DNA of 64,000 bases from Rhodocyclaceae bacterium (lineage in GTDB: Bacteria; Pseudomonadota; Gammaproteobacteria; Burkholderiales; Usitatibacteraceae): contig JADCJC010000029.1 in NCBI GenBank assembly GCA_020247395.1, positions 1 to 64,000 on the forward strand, in the 5' to 3' direction. Positions 17,295 through 26,430 of this stretch are shown in pieces. The position numbers and the translations under genes were made by a program. The first letter of the stretch is position 1. Each line of letters opens with the position of its first letter. A model generated the notes under the pieces. That model worked only from the letters and a program-made list of their open reading frames with translations. It was not told where the DNA came from and searched no databases.

Positions 17295-17573
17295 CTAGTG
17301 ATAATCAACAATTTCGACCGCATACGGGCCGTCTACACGCCAATGAAAACAGATGCGCCACTGGTCATTAATTCGAATGCTGTATTGACCTGCCCGTTTG
17401 TCTTTCAGCATTTCCAAATGGGTACCGGGCGGCACCTTTAGATCAGCAAGTACCCGGGTCTGATGCAGATACTGCAGCTTCCGCCGAGCGACTCTTTCAA
17501 TGGCTCGAAAGCGAGGTACGACCTCATCATGAAACAACACGTCTGTGTCCTTACAGCTGAACGATTTAATCAT
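17295..17573 (-). CDS. higB: HigB-type toxin, RelE/ParE-fold mRNA interferase
   Basis: A 92-residue ribosome-dependent mRNA interferase. The start MIKSFSCKDTDVLF is the typical HigB opening; a TTG two codons upstream is less likely. The conserved PPGTHLEMLKDKRAGQYSIR and INDQWRICFHW are present, matching the RelE-fold beta-sheet with its basic catalytic residues. It forms an operon with higA. The pair sits between the corB-like gene and ypjD, which are neighbours in E. coli. Confidence 0.9.
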   Translation of the reverse strand: MIKSFSCKDTDVLFHDEVVPRFRAIERVARRKLQYLHQTRVLADLKVPPGTHLEMLKDKRAGQYSIRINDQWRICFHWRVDGPYAVEIVDYH

Positions 17574-17934
17574 TGCCAAAGACTATTACGTGCTGCGTAA
17601 TATGTCAAGGTTTGGTGGCTTCTGGACCTCGTAATTACAAACGGAGCGTTCGTCGCCCCAACCCCGAACCGCCACTAAGGTCGCGCTGGGCGCAAGCGTG
17701 CGACTTTGCGGCATACAACAGCGAGATTCAGCCTGCTGACCAACGCCAATCCCCCGCTCGTTGTCTCGCGACGCCTCACTGCCCCCTTTGCAAAGGGGCA
17801 GGCAAGCGAAGCCGGGGGATTTTCACCGATATCTTTGCAGAGGAGGCGGACCGGCGAAGCAAAGTTTCTCTAGTTCTTGACGCCAAACTCTACGAAATTC
17901 AACAAATTTAAATGTTGCAGGAACGACATGTTTC
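17574..17934. repeat. Intergenic region with a palindromic repeat
   Basis: About 360 bases with no convincing gene. Near 17780-17800 it holds GCCCCCTTTGCAAAGGGGC, an imperfect palindrome of a kind commonly scattered between genes in Beta- and Gammaproteobacteria, followed by a GGGGGATTTT stretch at 17814-17824 that resembles the usual partner end. Probably a degenerate miniature element. Confidence 0.5.
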
Positions 17935-18756
17935 TTAAACCCGCTTCAAAATCACTTCGAGCACAAACTTGCTACCAACGTAAGAAAGCAGCAGCATCAC
18001 AAAACCAATCAAGGTCCATCTAACCGCCAGCCTGCCACGCCAACCGGCGATAAATCTCCCCGCCAGCAAACCGCCAAAGACAAACCACGATAACAACGAG
18101 AAAACCGTTTTGTGGTTCACTTGGAATGGCTTGCCAAATAACACTTCGGAAAAAAACACACCCGAAACAAGCGTTGCGGTCAGCATCAGAAATGCAATCC
18201 ATAACAACTGAAACATGAGCTTTTCAATACGCAGAAGGGGCGGCAGATCACGTTGCTCACTTGCGATGTTTCCAGCCAACAACTGTCTTTGCAGAAAAAG
18301 GATCAGCAGTGCGTGCAGCGCGGCTACCGTAAAGAGTGCGTAGGCGAGAATTGCCGCAATGATGTGTGCCGCAAATGCGAGCTTTGCGCCTTCATATTCA
18401 ATCCAAAGGTATGACGGAAGCCATATCACCATTGAGGCAGACCATGCGCCGACTGGTGCCAAGTAGAGATTAGCAAGCCGCGTTAGCCGCGCATCGTTAC
18501 CGACCATGATGTAACTGAGCAGCGTCAGCCAGACAATTAGCGATATGGCGTGGGAGAAGCCGATGTTCACCCCCCCTTCGCCCTCGCCAAACAGCGCCCA
18601 GCCCAACGACACCGCGTGCATTACCAATGCCGCCGCGAGCACGATGACCGGCCAAGCGGCTGGTCTAACAGACTGCTGCGATTTCCGCGTGGCCAGCCAA
18701 GCCCCGGAGGAGGCGACGAGGTAGAGGATGGCAGTGATAAAATTCGGCTCCGTCAT
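17935..18756 (-). CDS. ypjD: YpjD/CcsA-like inner-membrane protein
   Basis: A 273-residue polytopic protein of the cytochrome c assembly/HemX family. About eight hydrophobic segments are visible, with conserved histidines in AALVMHAVSLGWALF and FAAHIIAAILAYALFTVAALHALL and the WxS/HKTVFSLLSW segment near the end. The start at 18756 (MTEPNFITA) is chosen because the upstream extension is hydrophilic and untypical. It is divergent from ffh, exactly as ypjD is in E. coli. The role is poorly known in general; haem or cation handling has been suggested for relatives. Confidence 0.85.
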   Translation of the reverse strand: MTEPNFITAILYLVASSGAWLATRKSQQSVRPAAWPVIVLAAALVMHAVSLGWALFGEGEGGVNIGFSHAISLIVWLTLLSYIMVGNDARLTRLANLYLAPVGAWSASMVIWLPSYLWIEYEGAKLAFAAHIIAAILAYALFTVAALHALLILFLQRQLLAGNIASEQRDLPPLLRIEKLMFQLLWIAFLMLTATLVSGVFFSEVLFGKPFQVNHKTVFSLLSWFVFGGLLAGRFIAGWRGRLAVRWTLIGFVMLLLSYVGSKFVLEVILKRV

Positions 18757-18926
18757 TGATAACTCTTCAGCGCTTTCTGAGGGGACTGTTTCCGCCAAGA
18801 GGCGGAGTCTGGCAACCAATCAAGCGTGACGCGACAATCGCCACACACCAGGTGCCAGTTTACCTTTTCCAACGCTGGACGACTCCGTACCTATGGAGAT
18901 TCGCCCAATCACCAATGTAAGCCCCC

Positions 18927-20321
18927 ATGCTCGACAACCTTACCAATCGACTAAACGGCATCGTCAAACAACTACGCGGGCAGGCGCGTCTGACCGAAGA
19001 CAACATCGCCGATACCTTGCGCGAGGTGCGGATGGCACTGCTAGAGGCTGACGTCGGCTTGCCGGTGGTGAAGGACTTCATCAGTAACGTCAAAGCCAAA
19101 GCGCTGGGTGCTGACGTCTTACAGAGCCTGACCCCGGGGCAGGCGTTGGTCGGCATCGTCCATCAGGAACTGATTGGGTTGATGGGCGGCGAATTACTGT
19201 CCGAAGGTACGCAGCAGCGCTTGCCGGACTTAAACAAGTTACCGGTCAATCTCTCCACCACCCCACCAGCAATCATCCTCATGGCTGGCCTACAGGGTGC
19301 CGGCAAAACCACCAGCGCGGGTAAGCTCGCCAAACTTCTCAAGGAACGGTTCAAGAAAAAGGTGTTGGTCGTTTCGGCTGACGTCTACCGCCCAGCCGCC
19401 ATTGAACAGCTTAAAACCCTGGCGTCACAAGTCGGTGTAGATTTCTTCGCCACTGATATCAGCCAGAAACCGGTTGATATCGCGCTTGCCGCCAAACAGT
19501 GGGCAAAAACACATTTCCACGACGTTTTGATCATTGACACGGCCGGTCGACTCGCCATCGACGAGGCCATGATGTCCGAAATCAAGGCGATCCATACGGC
19601 AGTCGAGCCAATCGAAACGCTTTTTACGGTTGACGCGATGCAGGGTCAAGACGCCGTTAACGTGGCCAAGGCATTTAACGAGGCGTTACCGTTGACCGGT
19701 GTGGTGCTGACCAAGCTCGATGGCGACTCCAGAGGTGGCGCGGCGCTATCCGTTCGCCACATCACGGGTAAGCCGATCAAGCTGGTAGGCATGTCGGAAA
19801 AGATGGACGGATTGGAGGCCTTCTACCCAGAGCGAATGGCGTCTCGTATTCTCGGCATGGGCGACGTGCTGTCGTTAGTGGAAGCCGCACAGCAGTCCGT
19901 GGACATGGCCGAAGCGCAGAAACTTGCTGAGAAGTTTAAGAAGGGCAAGGATTTCGATTTTGATGACTTCAAGTTGCAGCTCTCGCAAATGCGCAAAATG
20001 GGCGGCATGGGTGCGCTGATGGACAAGATGCCCGCTCAGCTGAGCCAAGCGGCGCAAATGGCACCCGACCTGCAAGAAAAGCAGTTACGACGCACCGAAG
20101 GTATCATCAACTCCATGACGCCCCTTGAACGCCGCAAGCCCGATTTGCTCAAGGCGTCACGCAAGCGTCGGATCGCGGCTGGCGCGGGGGTGACGGTGCA
20201 AGAGGTCAATCGCATCCTCACGCAGTTCGAGCAAATGCAGAAGATGATGAAAATGATGAAGGGCGGCGGCATGGCGAAAATGATGCGTAGCATGAAGGGC
20301 ATGATGCCGGGGTTGCGTTAG
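18927..20321 (+). CDS. ffh: Signal recognition particle protein Ffh
   Basis: The SRP GTPase that binds 4.5S RNA and signal sequences and docks with FtsY. It has an N domain (MLDNLTNRLNGIVKQLRGQ), G-domain motifs GLQGAGKTT (P-loop), DTAGRL and TKLDGDSRGG, and a C-terminal methionine-rich M domain (MQKMMKMMKGGGMAKMM). The length of 464 is normal. In E. coli the rpsP operon follows ffh; here about 12 kb of glycan genes intervene. Confidence 0.98.
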   Translation: MLDNLTNRLNGIVKQLRGQARLTEDNIADTLREVRMALLEADVGLPVVKDFISNVKAKALGADVLQSLTPGQALVGIVHQELIGLMGGELLSEGTQQRLPDLNKLPVNLSTTPPAIILMAGLQGAGKTTSAGKLAKLLKERFKKKVLVVSADVYRPAAIEQLKTLASQVGVDFFATDISQKPVDIALAAKQWAKTHFHDVLIIDTAGRLAIDEAMMSEIKAIHTAVEPIETLFTVDAMQGQDAVNVAKAFNEALPLTGVVLTKLDGDSRGGAALSVRHITGKPIKLVGMSEKMDGLEAFYPERMASRILGMGDVLSLVEAAQQSVDMAEAQKLAEKFKKGKDFDFDDFKLQLSQMRKMGGMGALMDKMPAQLSQAAQMAPDLQEKQLRRTEGIINSMTPLERRKPDLLKASRKRRIAAGAGVTVQEVNRILTQFEQMQKMMKMMKGGGMAKMMRSMKGMMPGLR

Positions 20322-20392
20322 AGTTTTGTGTAGGCACGACCGACGCCCGCTGGCATCTAGAATATTCATGAACCTTGAACGAAAACCTGCAG

Positions 20393-21511
20393 ATGACTGA
20401 GTTCAACAAAACGTCGCCCATCTTTGTAACCCAGCCTGCCCTGCCGCCTCTCGCTGAGTTCGTTCCCTTGTTGGAGCAGATTTGGAAAAATCGCATCCTG
20501 ACAAACGGCGGCCCTTTCCACAACCAACTCGAGGAGGCGCTTTGTGCATATCTTGGGGTAGCTCACATTTCGCTGTTTACCAATGCAACAATCGGATTGA
20601 TCACGGCTCTCCAAGCCTTACAGATTAAGGGCGAGGTTATTACCACCCCATACTCGTTTGTTGCGACAGCCCATTCGCTACTGTGGAACGGTATCGCGCC
20701 AGTATTTGTGGACGTGGAACCTACAAGTTTGAATCTAGACCCCGATAGGATCGAAGCTGCGATCACTGAACGAACAACGGCAATCATGCCTGTTCATTGC
20801 TACGGGCATCCCTGCGATGTTGATCGCATCGACGAGATTGCGGAAAAACACAATCTAAAAGTGATTTACGATGCGGCCCATGCCTTCGGTGTGCAATGCC
20901 ATTGCGGCAGTGTTTTAAATCACGGCGACCTATCCGTGCTTAGTTTTCACGCAACGAAAGTGTTCAACACGTTCGAAGGTGGCGCAATCATATGCCGCGA
21001 CGCGACGATGAAGCAGCATATCGATAGTTTGAAGAATTTTGGATTCGCTGACGAGACGACAGTGATTGATGCTGGCATCAACGGCAAGATGAGCGAACTA
21101 AATGCAGCCTTCGGTTTGTTACAACTCAAGAGAATTGATGAAAATCTCGAGAAGCGTCGACTTATCGACCGGCACTACCGTAGCGGGCTCGCCGGCATAA
21201 AAGGAATACATTGTCTGGCGACCGCTGGTGAACTTGTCGACAACTGCGCATATTTCCCAATCTTGGTGCGTCCGGAATTCCGTATGAGTCGGGACGCAAC
21301 ATTTCAATTACTTCGTGAAAATGGAATCTATGCGCGTCGATATTTCTACCCATTGATCAGCGAATTTTCCATGTACCAAAATATCCCCTCAGCGGCGCGT
21401 GGGAATCTACCGGTCGCCTTTGACGCCGCTGGTCAGGTGATTTGCTTACCTATTTATCCGGAACTGCAATCGGCGCAGGTCGACATGGTAGTTGATTTAA
21501 TACGTGGCTGA
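20393..21511 (+). CDS. DegT/DnrJ/EryC1/StrS family sugar aminotransferase
   Basis: A PLP-dependent aminotransferase that puts an amino group on a keto-sugar nucleotide. It shows NATIGLITALQAL, PYSFVATAHS, the Asp/His motif VIYDAAHAFGV and the PLP lysine in SFHATKVFNTFEGG (about residue 189). The ATG at 20393 gives 372 residues; an in-frame TTG at 20375 is possible, and neither has a good ribosome-binding site. It is the first gene of the island, 71 bases after ffh. It implies that the final sugar is an amino sugar. Confidence 0.88.
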   Translation: MTEFNKTSPIFVTQPALPPLAEFVPLLEQIWKNRILTNGGPFHNQLEEALCAYLGVAHISLFTNATIGLITALQALQIKGEVITTPYSFVATAHSLLWNGIAPVFVDVEPTSLNLDPDRIEAAITERTTAIMPVHCYGHPCDVDRIDEIAEKHNLKVIYDAAHAFGVQCHCGSVLNHGDLSVLSFHATKVFNTFEGGAIICRDATMKQHIDSLKNFGFADETTVIDAGINGKMSELNAAFGLLQLKRIDENLEKRRLIDRHYRSGLAGIKGIHCLATAGELVDNCAYFPILVRPEFRMSRDATFQLLRENGIYARRYFYPLISEFSMYQNIPSAARGNLPVAFDAAGQVICLPIYPELQSAQVDMVVDLIRG

Positions 21512-21517
21512 GCTGAC

Positions 21518-21535
21518 GCCCAACTTAAGTTGGGC
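21518..21535. other. 18-bp perfect palindrome
   Basis: GCCCAACTTAAGTTGGGC is perfectly self-complementary and starts 7 bases after the aminotransferase stop. No T-run follows, so it is not a standard terminator. It could be an operator or an mRNA 3' hairpin. Confidence 0.5.
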
Positions 21536-21613
21536 CTTAACTAAGCCGCCTGAAGCGCAAATCAGAAATAAGAATTAGATGATGATGTATAACTTTGCAA
21601 AGGCATACTGCAA

Positions 21614-22573
21614 ATGACGCAGTGGAAAAAAATTGGGCATATCTTTGACCCAACTCAGTTTTCGTTGCCCAATGGCTGCGTGCTTTTTGCTCAGGCACCA
21701 CAGGCGCTTGTTTTTGAAACATTTGTCCGCATTTATTTTTCAAGTCGATCAGTCGATCCCGGCACTAACCTCTACCGAAGTCATGTTGCATACGTGGATA
21801 TGACTAAAGACTTTGGCAAGATAATTAGCTTATCCCAGCATACTGTTATCGAGCTCGGCAAGCTGGGCACATTTGATGAGCACGGCGTATTCCCGATGAA
21901 TGTATTGCGAGTTGGCAAACAAATCTACGGTTACACTTCTGGTGTCAACAGGAGACTATCTGTGCCTGTTGACGGAGCAATAGGTTTAGCCATTAGCAAC
22001 GACGATGGCTACACCTTTCAACGGGTGGGCGACGGTCCTGTGCTCGCGCCCTCCTTGCATGAACCATATATTGTTGTGGACCCTTTTGTCCAAGTCTATG
22101 ACGGGGTGTTTCATATGTGGTACGTTTTTGGCATCGGCTGGAAGCAGTTTGCTAATGACACCGCGCTTGGAAGGGTCTATAAGATAGGCCATGCGGTCTC
22201 AGCTGATGGGGTTCGCTGGAAGAAAGAAGAAGCGCGTCGCATATTAAGCGACAAACTCGGAGAAGATGAGTGTCAAGCACTACCGACTGTGATCCAAATG
22301 GCAGACGGTTACCATATGTTTTTTTGCTATCGATATTCATCAGATTTTCGGAAAAATTCGAATCGCGCATACAGAATTGGCCATGCGTACTCAGCTGACC
22401 TACAAAATTGGCGCAGAGATGACTCAATCATGAGTATTGCCCCAACGAAAGATGCGTGGGACTCGGATATGCTCTGTTACCCACATGTATTTCAATGCGA
22501 GGACAACATCTACATGCTGTATAACGGCAACGAATTCGGCAAGTACGGATTCGGGCTTGCGGTAATGGATTAA
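21614..22573 (+). CDS. Five-bladed beta-propeller glycosidase-like protein
   Basis: A 319-residue cytosolic protein with repeated blades resembling the GH32/43/68 or GH130 superfamily: FVRIYFSSRSVD, GKLGTFDEHGVFPMNVL, SNDDGYTFQRVGDGPVL, HMWYVFGIGW, HAVSADGVRWKKE and DAWDSDMLCYPHVF. Acidic residues that might be catalytic are present (DEHG, EDECQ, WDSD), but the exact activity cannot be assigned. It is a paralogue of the gene at 23322-24287 on the other strand. Such proteins recur in polysaccharide clusters with unknown roles. Confidence 0.65.
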   Translation: MTQWKKIGHIFDPTQFSLPNGCVLFAQAPQALVFETFVRIYFSSRSVDPGTNLYRSHVAYVDMTKDFGKIISLSQHTVIELGKLGTFDEHGVFPMNVLRVGKQIYGYTSGVNRRLSVPVDGAIGLAISNDDGYTFQRVGDGPVLAPSLHEPYIVVDPFVQVYDGVFHMWYVFGIGWKQFANDTALGRVYKIGHAVSADGVRWKKEEARRILSDKLGEDECQALPTVIQMADGYHMFFCYRYSSDFRKNSNRAYRIGHAYSADLQNWRRDDSIMSIAPTKDAWDSDMLCYPHVFQCEDNIYMLYNGNEFGKYGFGLAVMD

Positions 22574-22606
22574 GCACATACCGAATTTTTTCCCCAACGC
22601 GACCAA

Positions 22607-23314
22607 ATGAAAAATAGCGAAAAAATTGTTGGCATTATGCAGCCGTACTTTTTTCCCTATTTCGAACAATTTCGACTAATTGCTTCATGTGACGTTTGGG
22701 TTGCATTTGACACGGTTCAGTTTTCACGCAAATCTTGGATGACCCGCAATCGAATTCTCAACCGCGAGAAGGGTACTTCCTATATTTCCGTGCCGGTACG
22801 ACACTTTGGATTAGGAACGGTTATCAAGGATGCACAAATTGATACCGTTAAGGACTGGCGCAACGTCGTATTGGATAAATTAAAAATCTACCAGCATAGC
22901 GCTCCCTTTTATCCCGTTGCCCGCGATGTGATTGCCGATGCCATGCCGCAAGGCGAAACTTTCGTTTCCGCATTGAACATTAATGCCCTGAGGTCGGTCT
23001 GCCAATATCTTGATATCGGCACGCCGATCATTTCCGCCTCAAGTTTGACTTTTGACATTCCATCCGACTGTGAACCGGGAGAGTGGGCGCTTCATATTTC
23101 TAAGTCGCTTGACGCAACTGAGTACCGAAATGCAGCTGGGGGAATAGCACTGTTTGATTCCGCACTGTATCAACAGCATGGCATACGGTTGCGATTCCAT
23201 GAGCACAAGCCGCGGACGTATCACACAGGCAACTTCGCCTTCGTACAAGATCTTTCTATTGTTGATTGGCTAATGTGGAACAGTCGGGAACAACTGCGCG
23301 AGTGGTTACTTTAG
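22607..23314 (+). CDS. WbqC family protein
   Basis: A 235-residue protein starting with GIMQPYFFPYFEQFRLIAS, the WbqC-family signature, followed by WVAFDTVQFSRKSWMTRNRI and PVRHFGLGTVIKD. WbqC-like proteins occur in O-antigen and other glycan clusters; an acyl- or aminoacyl-transfer role has been suggested but is not established. Start 33 bases after the propeller gene, same strand. Confidence 0.85.
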   Translation: MKNSEKIVGIMQPYFFPYFEQFRLIASCDVWVAFDTVQFSRKSWMTRNRILNREKGTSYISVPVRHFGLGTVIKDAQIDTVKDWRNVVLDKLKIYQHSAPFYPVARDVIADAMPQGETFVSALNINALRSVCQYLDIGTPIISASSLTFDIPSDCEPGEWALHISKSLDATEYRNAAGGIALFDSALYQQHGIRLRFHEHKPRTYHTGNFAFVQDLSIVDWLMWNSREQLREWLL

Positions 23315-23321
23315 GCAGTTG

Positions 23322-24287
23322 CTAGTGCGAGTAGTCTTGTAGTTCCGCCACACCAAAGCCCTCCCGCCCAAAAGCGTTCCCGCAGTAAAATAACAACCTG
23401 CGTCCATCCAACTCAAATGTTTGAGAAGAGCAGATCATCTCGCTATCCCAGCCTGAGGGGGAAACGGTGATTCCAACTTGGGAGTCATCGCGGGTCCAAT
23501 TTTTAAGGTCGACTGAAGAGGCGTAACCCAACCGGTAGGCGCATGCGGGGTCACTACGGAATCCGATTGGCTTACGATAACCAAATACTGCGTGCCATCG
23601 CCCAGCATGAAAAAATGGCGCAAAAAGGTCTTGGCACTCATCTTCCGACTTGGTCGAAACAATGGGTATGCCGTCTCTAACCCAATCAATGCCGTCGTCA
23701 GACACCGCATGTACGATTTGAAATACCGCCTCCGGCGCACCAGCGTTCGGAAGCCATTTTGTACCCGTTAAGTACCACATGTGCCATGTGGTGCCGATTT
23801 TCTGCACGATCGGACTATTTGTCAGATAGGGCTCATTGAGGGTCAATCCTAAAACTGGCCCTTTACCCATTTTGCTGAACGTCCTGCCACCGTCTTCGCT
23901 TACCGCGAGGCCAATGCCGACCGTGAACGGCACAGATGACATCCGAGTCCATCCTGTGTAATAAAGATAGACTTTGCCGTCGCTCCTCACCACACTACTA
24001 GGCATCATGCCGAATTCGTCGAACGCACCACGCTCGCCCAACGGCAGCAACGGCGCTTCTGATATGGACATAATCCTTGAAAGATCACTAATCGAGAGAT
24101 CCACGTATCCAGGATAGGCTATCCGCTGCGAGTCGGCCCCCTTTTTAGGGCGGCTGGATATGTACACCCTCACGATTTCCTCGTTAAGTAGAAATGGGGT
24201 CGGGCATTGAGCATACTCCTGCATCCAACTGCTTGAGTTCATCGTTGTGGGATCAAAGATCTTCCCTAGTTTTTTCCAAACTAACAT
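23322..24287 (-). CDS. Five-bladed beta-propeller glycosidase-like protein, paralogue
   Basis: A 321-residue protein homologous along its length to the one at 21614. Matching pieces include WKKLGKIFDPT, VRVYISSR, LGERGAFDEFGMMPSS, SEDGGRTFSKMGKGPVLG, TWHMWYLTGTKW, HAVSDDGIDWVRDG, SEDECQ and GWDSEMICS. The ATG at 24287 (MLVWKKLG) aligns with the paralogue's MTQWKKIG; a TTG 39 bases upstream only adds an unmatched tail. It is convergent with wbqC (7 bases apart) and follows the acetyltransferase on the minus strand. Confidence 0.65.
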   Translation of the reverse strand: MLVWKKLGKIFDPTTMNSSSWMQEYAQCPTPFLLNEEIVRVYISSRPKKGADSQRIAYPGYVDLSISDLSRIMSISEAPLLPLGERGAFDEFGMMPSSVVRSDGKVYLYYTGWTRMSSVPFTVGIGLAVSEDGGRTFSKMGKGPVLGLTLNEPYLTNSPIVQKIGTTWHMWYLTGTKWLPNAGAPEAVFQIVHAVSDDGIDWVRDGIPIVSTKSEDECQDLFAPFFHAGRWHAVFGYRKPIGFRSDPACAYRLGYASSVDLKNWTRDDSQVGITVSPSGWDSEMICSSQTFELDGRRLLFYCGNAFGREGFGVAELQDYSH

Positions 24288-24374
24288 TGCATCACCATCA
24301 TCGTAGTCAATAGAACTAGCTTCCAATGCTTTCCCGGGGAGGCGACGCCGCGAGAGTCGCCTGCCTAGCTACGC

Positions 24375-25100
24375 CTAGGCATCCTTTTGTGTTTTTACCG
24401 AGGGACCTATCGCCGGCATCAGCGTCATTCTGACAAATTGATCACTTGGCAAGCGAAACTTATCGGTAGCTTGCGCTATAAATACTCCTTTGGGTGGAGC
24501 GTTCTTTGTAACTAACGCACCTGCGCCAACAAAACAATCGTCGCCAACATCCAATTCGCCGCAAATGGTTGCGTTCAGACCAACAAATGATCGTTGTCCA
24601 AGGCTAACTAATCCTCCCAACGTCGCTCCTGCTGCAATCCAGCAATCGTCGTGAATAGTCGAGTGGTGACCTATCAATGCGTTGTTCCAGATCCAGACAT
24701 TGTTTCCAATCTTTACGCCAGGTTGGATGCCAACTCCATCCAGAATCAGACTATTTTCCCCCACGTCCAACCATGGCCCAATGTCGGCTTTGGCACTAAT
24801 GTAGCTAACGAGAGAATATCCCCGCCTTTTCGCATCAGCACATCGCTTGGCTCGGATTGCATTCAAGCCGTGATAGCCAATGGCAACAAACATAGCCGCG
24901 TTCTCAGGTGCCCAGTAACTCTCCAAATCCTCAAACGCAACCACGGGTTTTCCGTAATGAGTTCGTTTATCCGCCAACTCCCCGGATATCCATTCGGCGT
25001 CACACGTGAACGCAACTACTTCGAATATGCCATCACGGACAATGTGCTGATACACAACGTCTGCTATCTTACCCAGCCCAAAAATTACCAATGGCTTCAT
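24375..25100 (-). CDS. PglD/NeuD-like sugar O- or N-acyltransferase, left-handed beta-helix
   Basis: A 241-residue acyltransferase. The N-terminal Rossmann-like part (MKPLVIFGLGKIADVVYQHI) is typical of PglD/NeuD-type proteins. After it comes a hexapeptide-repeat helix (IGPWLDVGENSLILDGVGIQ, VKIGNNVWIWNNALIGHHST, FVGLNATICGELDVGDDCF) with the catalytic-type histidine in GHHS. It would acetylate an amino sugar made by the aminotransferase. The start at 25100 is set by AGAAGGAC five bases upstream. Confidence 0.82.
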   Translation of the reverse strand: MKPLVIFGLGKIADVVYQHIVRDGIFEVVAFTCDAEWISGELADKRTHYGKPVVAFEDLESYWAPENAAMFVAIGYHGLNAIRAKRCADAKRRGYSLVSYISAKADIGPWLDVGENSLILDGVGIQPGVKIGNNVWIWNNALIGHHSTIHDDCWIAAGATLGGLVSLGQRSFVGLNATICGELDVGDDCFVGAGALVTKNAPPKGVFIAQATDKFRLPSDQFVRMTLMPAIGPSVKTQKDA

Positions 25101-25124
25101 TTTGTCCTTCTGATTGGCGATCAC

Positions 25125-25398
25125 TGCGATTTTTCGGTTAACACAGACCTCGCTACACGCGGTCTATTTTCTTTGATCTTTATTGTACTAACAATATCCC
25201 CATGATTCGAATGGCTTTGCAACAACTGTTGCGTATGACGCTACACCTTTGATGACGCGAGCATATAAAATGTTGTCCAATCAAACTGGCGTAAAGTGCC
25301 GCTCTAGTTGCTCTTTCCCGCTTGATGTTTGGTGCGCAGAACCCAAGAAGCCGCGCTCTTTTCGGGTTGACTCGTTGATCAAAACATAAAGGTAAATC
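25125..25398. promoter_or_regulatory. Divergent promoter region inside the glycan island
   Basis: About 270 bases between the acetyltransferase (minus) and a methyltransferase (plus). It includes TATAAA at 25264-25269 without a good -35, and GCAACAACTGTTGC at 25219-25232, a near-palindrome. No gene seen. Confidence 0.35.
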
Positions 25399-26409
25399 AT
25401 GCGATTTGGCGAACAAAAATTCTATCGCGACCCCGTTACGCAAGGTGAGTTGACGTTAATAAATGCGGTTCAGGAGGGCGATACCATAGTGTCGGGTGTA
25501 CTGACCAGTGAGGTTGGCCATAGCTTCGAGATTCGGAATGGCGTGCCTAACTTTGTGTACCCGTTTGAATTGCCTAGCGCGGATCGCGACGCTCTCAAGC
25601 AATCAGAAGATCGCGTTGAAGGATATGACCGCTACCTTCCCCTGACCTTCAGTACTTACGGCGAAGACGAGCGGGCAGTCCGAAATGCTATGGTGGACAA
25701 ACTCGCACTTAAGCCTGATTCTATCGTGTTAGAAACTGGTGCGGGTACCGGGCGAGATTCGGAGCTAATTGCGGAGCGTTTGGGTGCAGAAGGGAGGCTT
25801 TACGTCCAAGATCTGTCTCCGGCATTTCTTAATCGAAACATTGAGCGCATGCGCGGTTCCACAAAGTACATAGAGCCCGCGCTGGCGAATGGATACTACT
25901 TGCCGTTTGCTGATCATAGCTTTGATGCCTGCTTCCACTTCGGCGGGATCAACGCTTTTGGCGATATTAAGCGCGCTTTTTCCGAGATGGTGCGCGTCAC
26001 TAAGCCGGGCGGGAGAGTTGTTGTTGGGGATGAGAACATGCCCACGTGGCTGCGTGACACTACTTTCGCAAAAATACTCATCAATTCAAATCCGGAGTTT
26101 GCCTATCAATTACCACTAGACAAACTTCCCGTTGAGGCGCGAAAAACACGTATCGAGTGGATTATTGGCGGGGTGTTTTATGTGATCGACTTCGAAGTTG
26201 GTATTGGGGAGCCATCCGCTGATTTTGATTTTCCCATTCCTGGCGTGCGTGGCGGGACCCACCGAACCCGTTACTTTGGTCATCTCGAAGGTATTTCTCC
26301 TGAGACCAAACAACTCGCCCTAAGCGCGAGAGCAAAAACAGGCAAAGACATGCACAGGTGGCTCGACGACGTGGTGCGGGCTGCCGCGATGCGCGACCTT
26401 GAATCTTAA
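25399..26409 (+). CDS. Class I SAM-dependent methyltransferase with a cysteine-less Trm112-like N-terminus
   Basis: A 336-residue protein. Residues about 105-230 are a class I methyltransferase: VLETGAGTGRDSELIAERL (motif I), YVQDLSP, LPFADHSFDACFHFGG and VRVTKPGGRVVVGDE. The first 60 residues (FYRDPVTQGELTL ... GHSFEIRNGVPNFV) follow the Trm112p-like domain often found before such domains, but the usual zinc cysteines are absent. Likely acts on a sugar or lipid-linked intermediate. Confidence 0.75.
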   Translation: MRFGEQKFYRDPVTQGELTLINAVQEGDTIVSGVLTSEVGHSFEIRNGVPNFVYPFELPSADRDALKQSEDRVEGYDRYLPLTFSTYGEDERAVRNAMVDKLALKPDSIVLETGAGTGRDSELIAERLGAEGRLYVQDLSPAFLNRNIERMRGSTKYIEPALANGYYLPFADHSFDACFHFGGINAFGDIKRAFSEMVRVTKPGGRVVVGDENMPTWLRDTTFAKILINSNPEFAYQLPLDKLPVEARKTRIEWIIGGVFYVIDFEVGIGEPSADFDFPIPGVRGGTHRTRYFGHLEGISPETKQLALSARAKTGKDMHRWLDDVVRAAAMRDLES

Positions 26410-26430
26410 AATTTAGCACAGCGCGGCTGT

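Noticed and set aside
17573-17911. 112-residue frame between higB and ypjD
   Set aside because: It runs through a palindromic repeat element and shows no family pattern.
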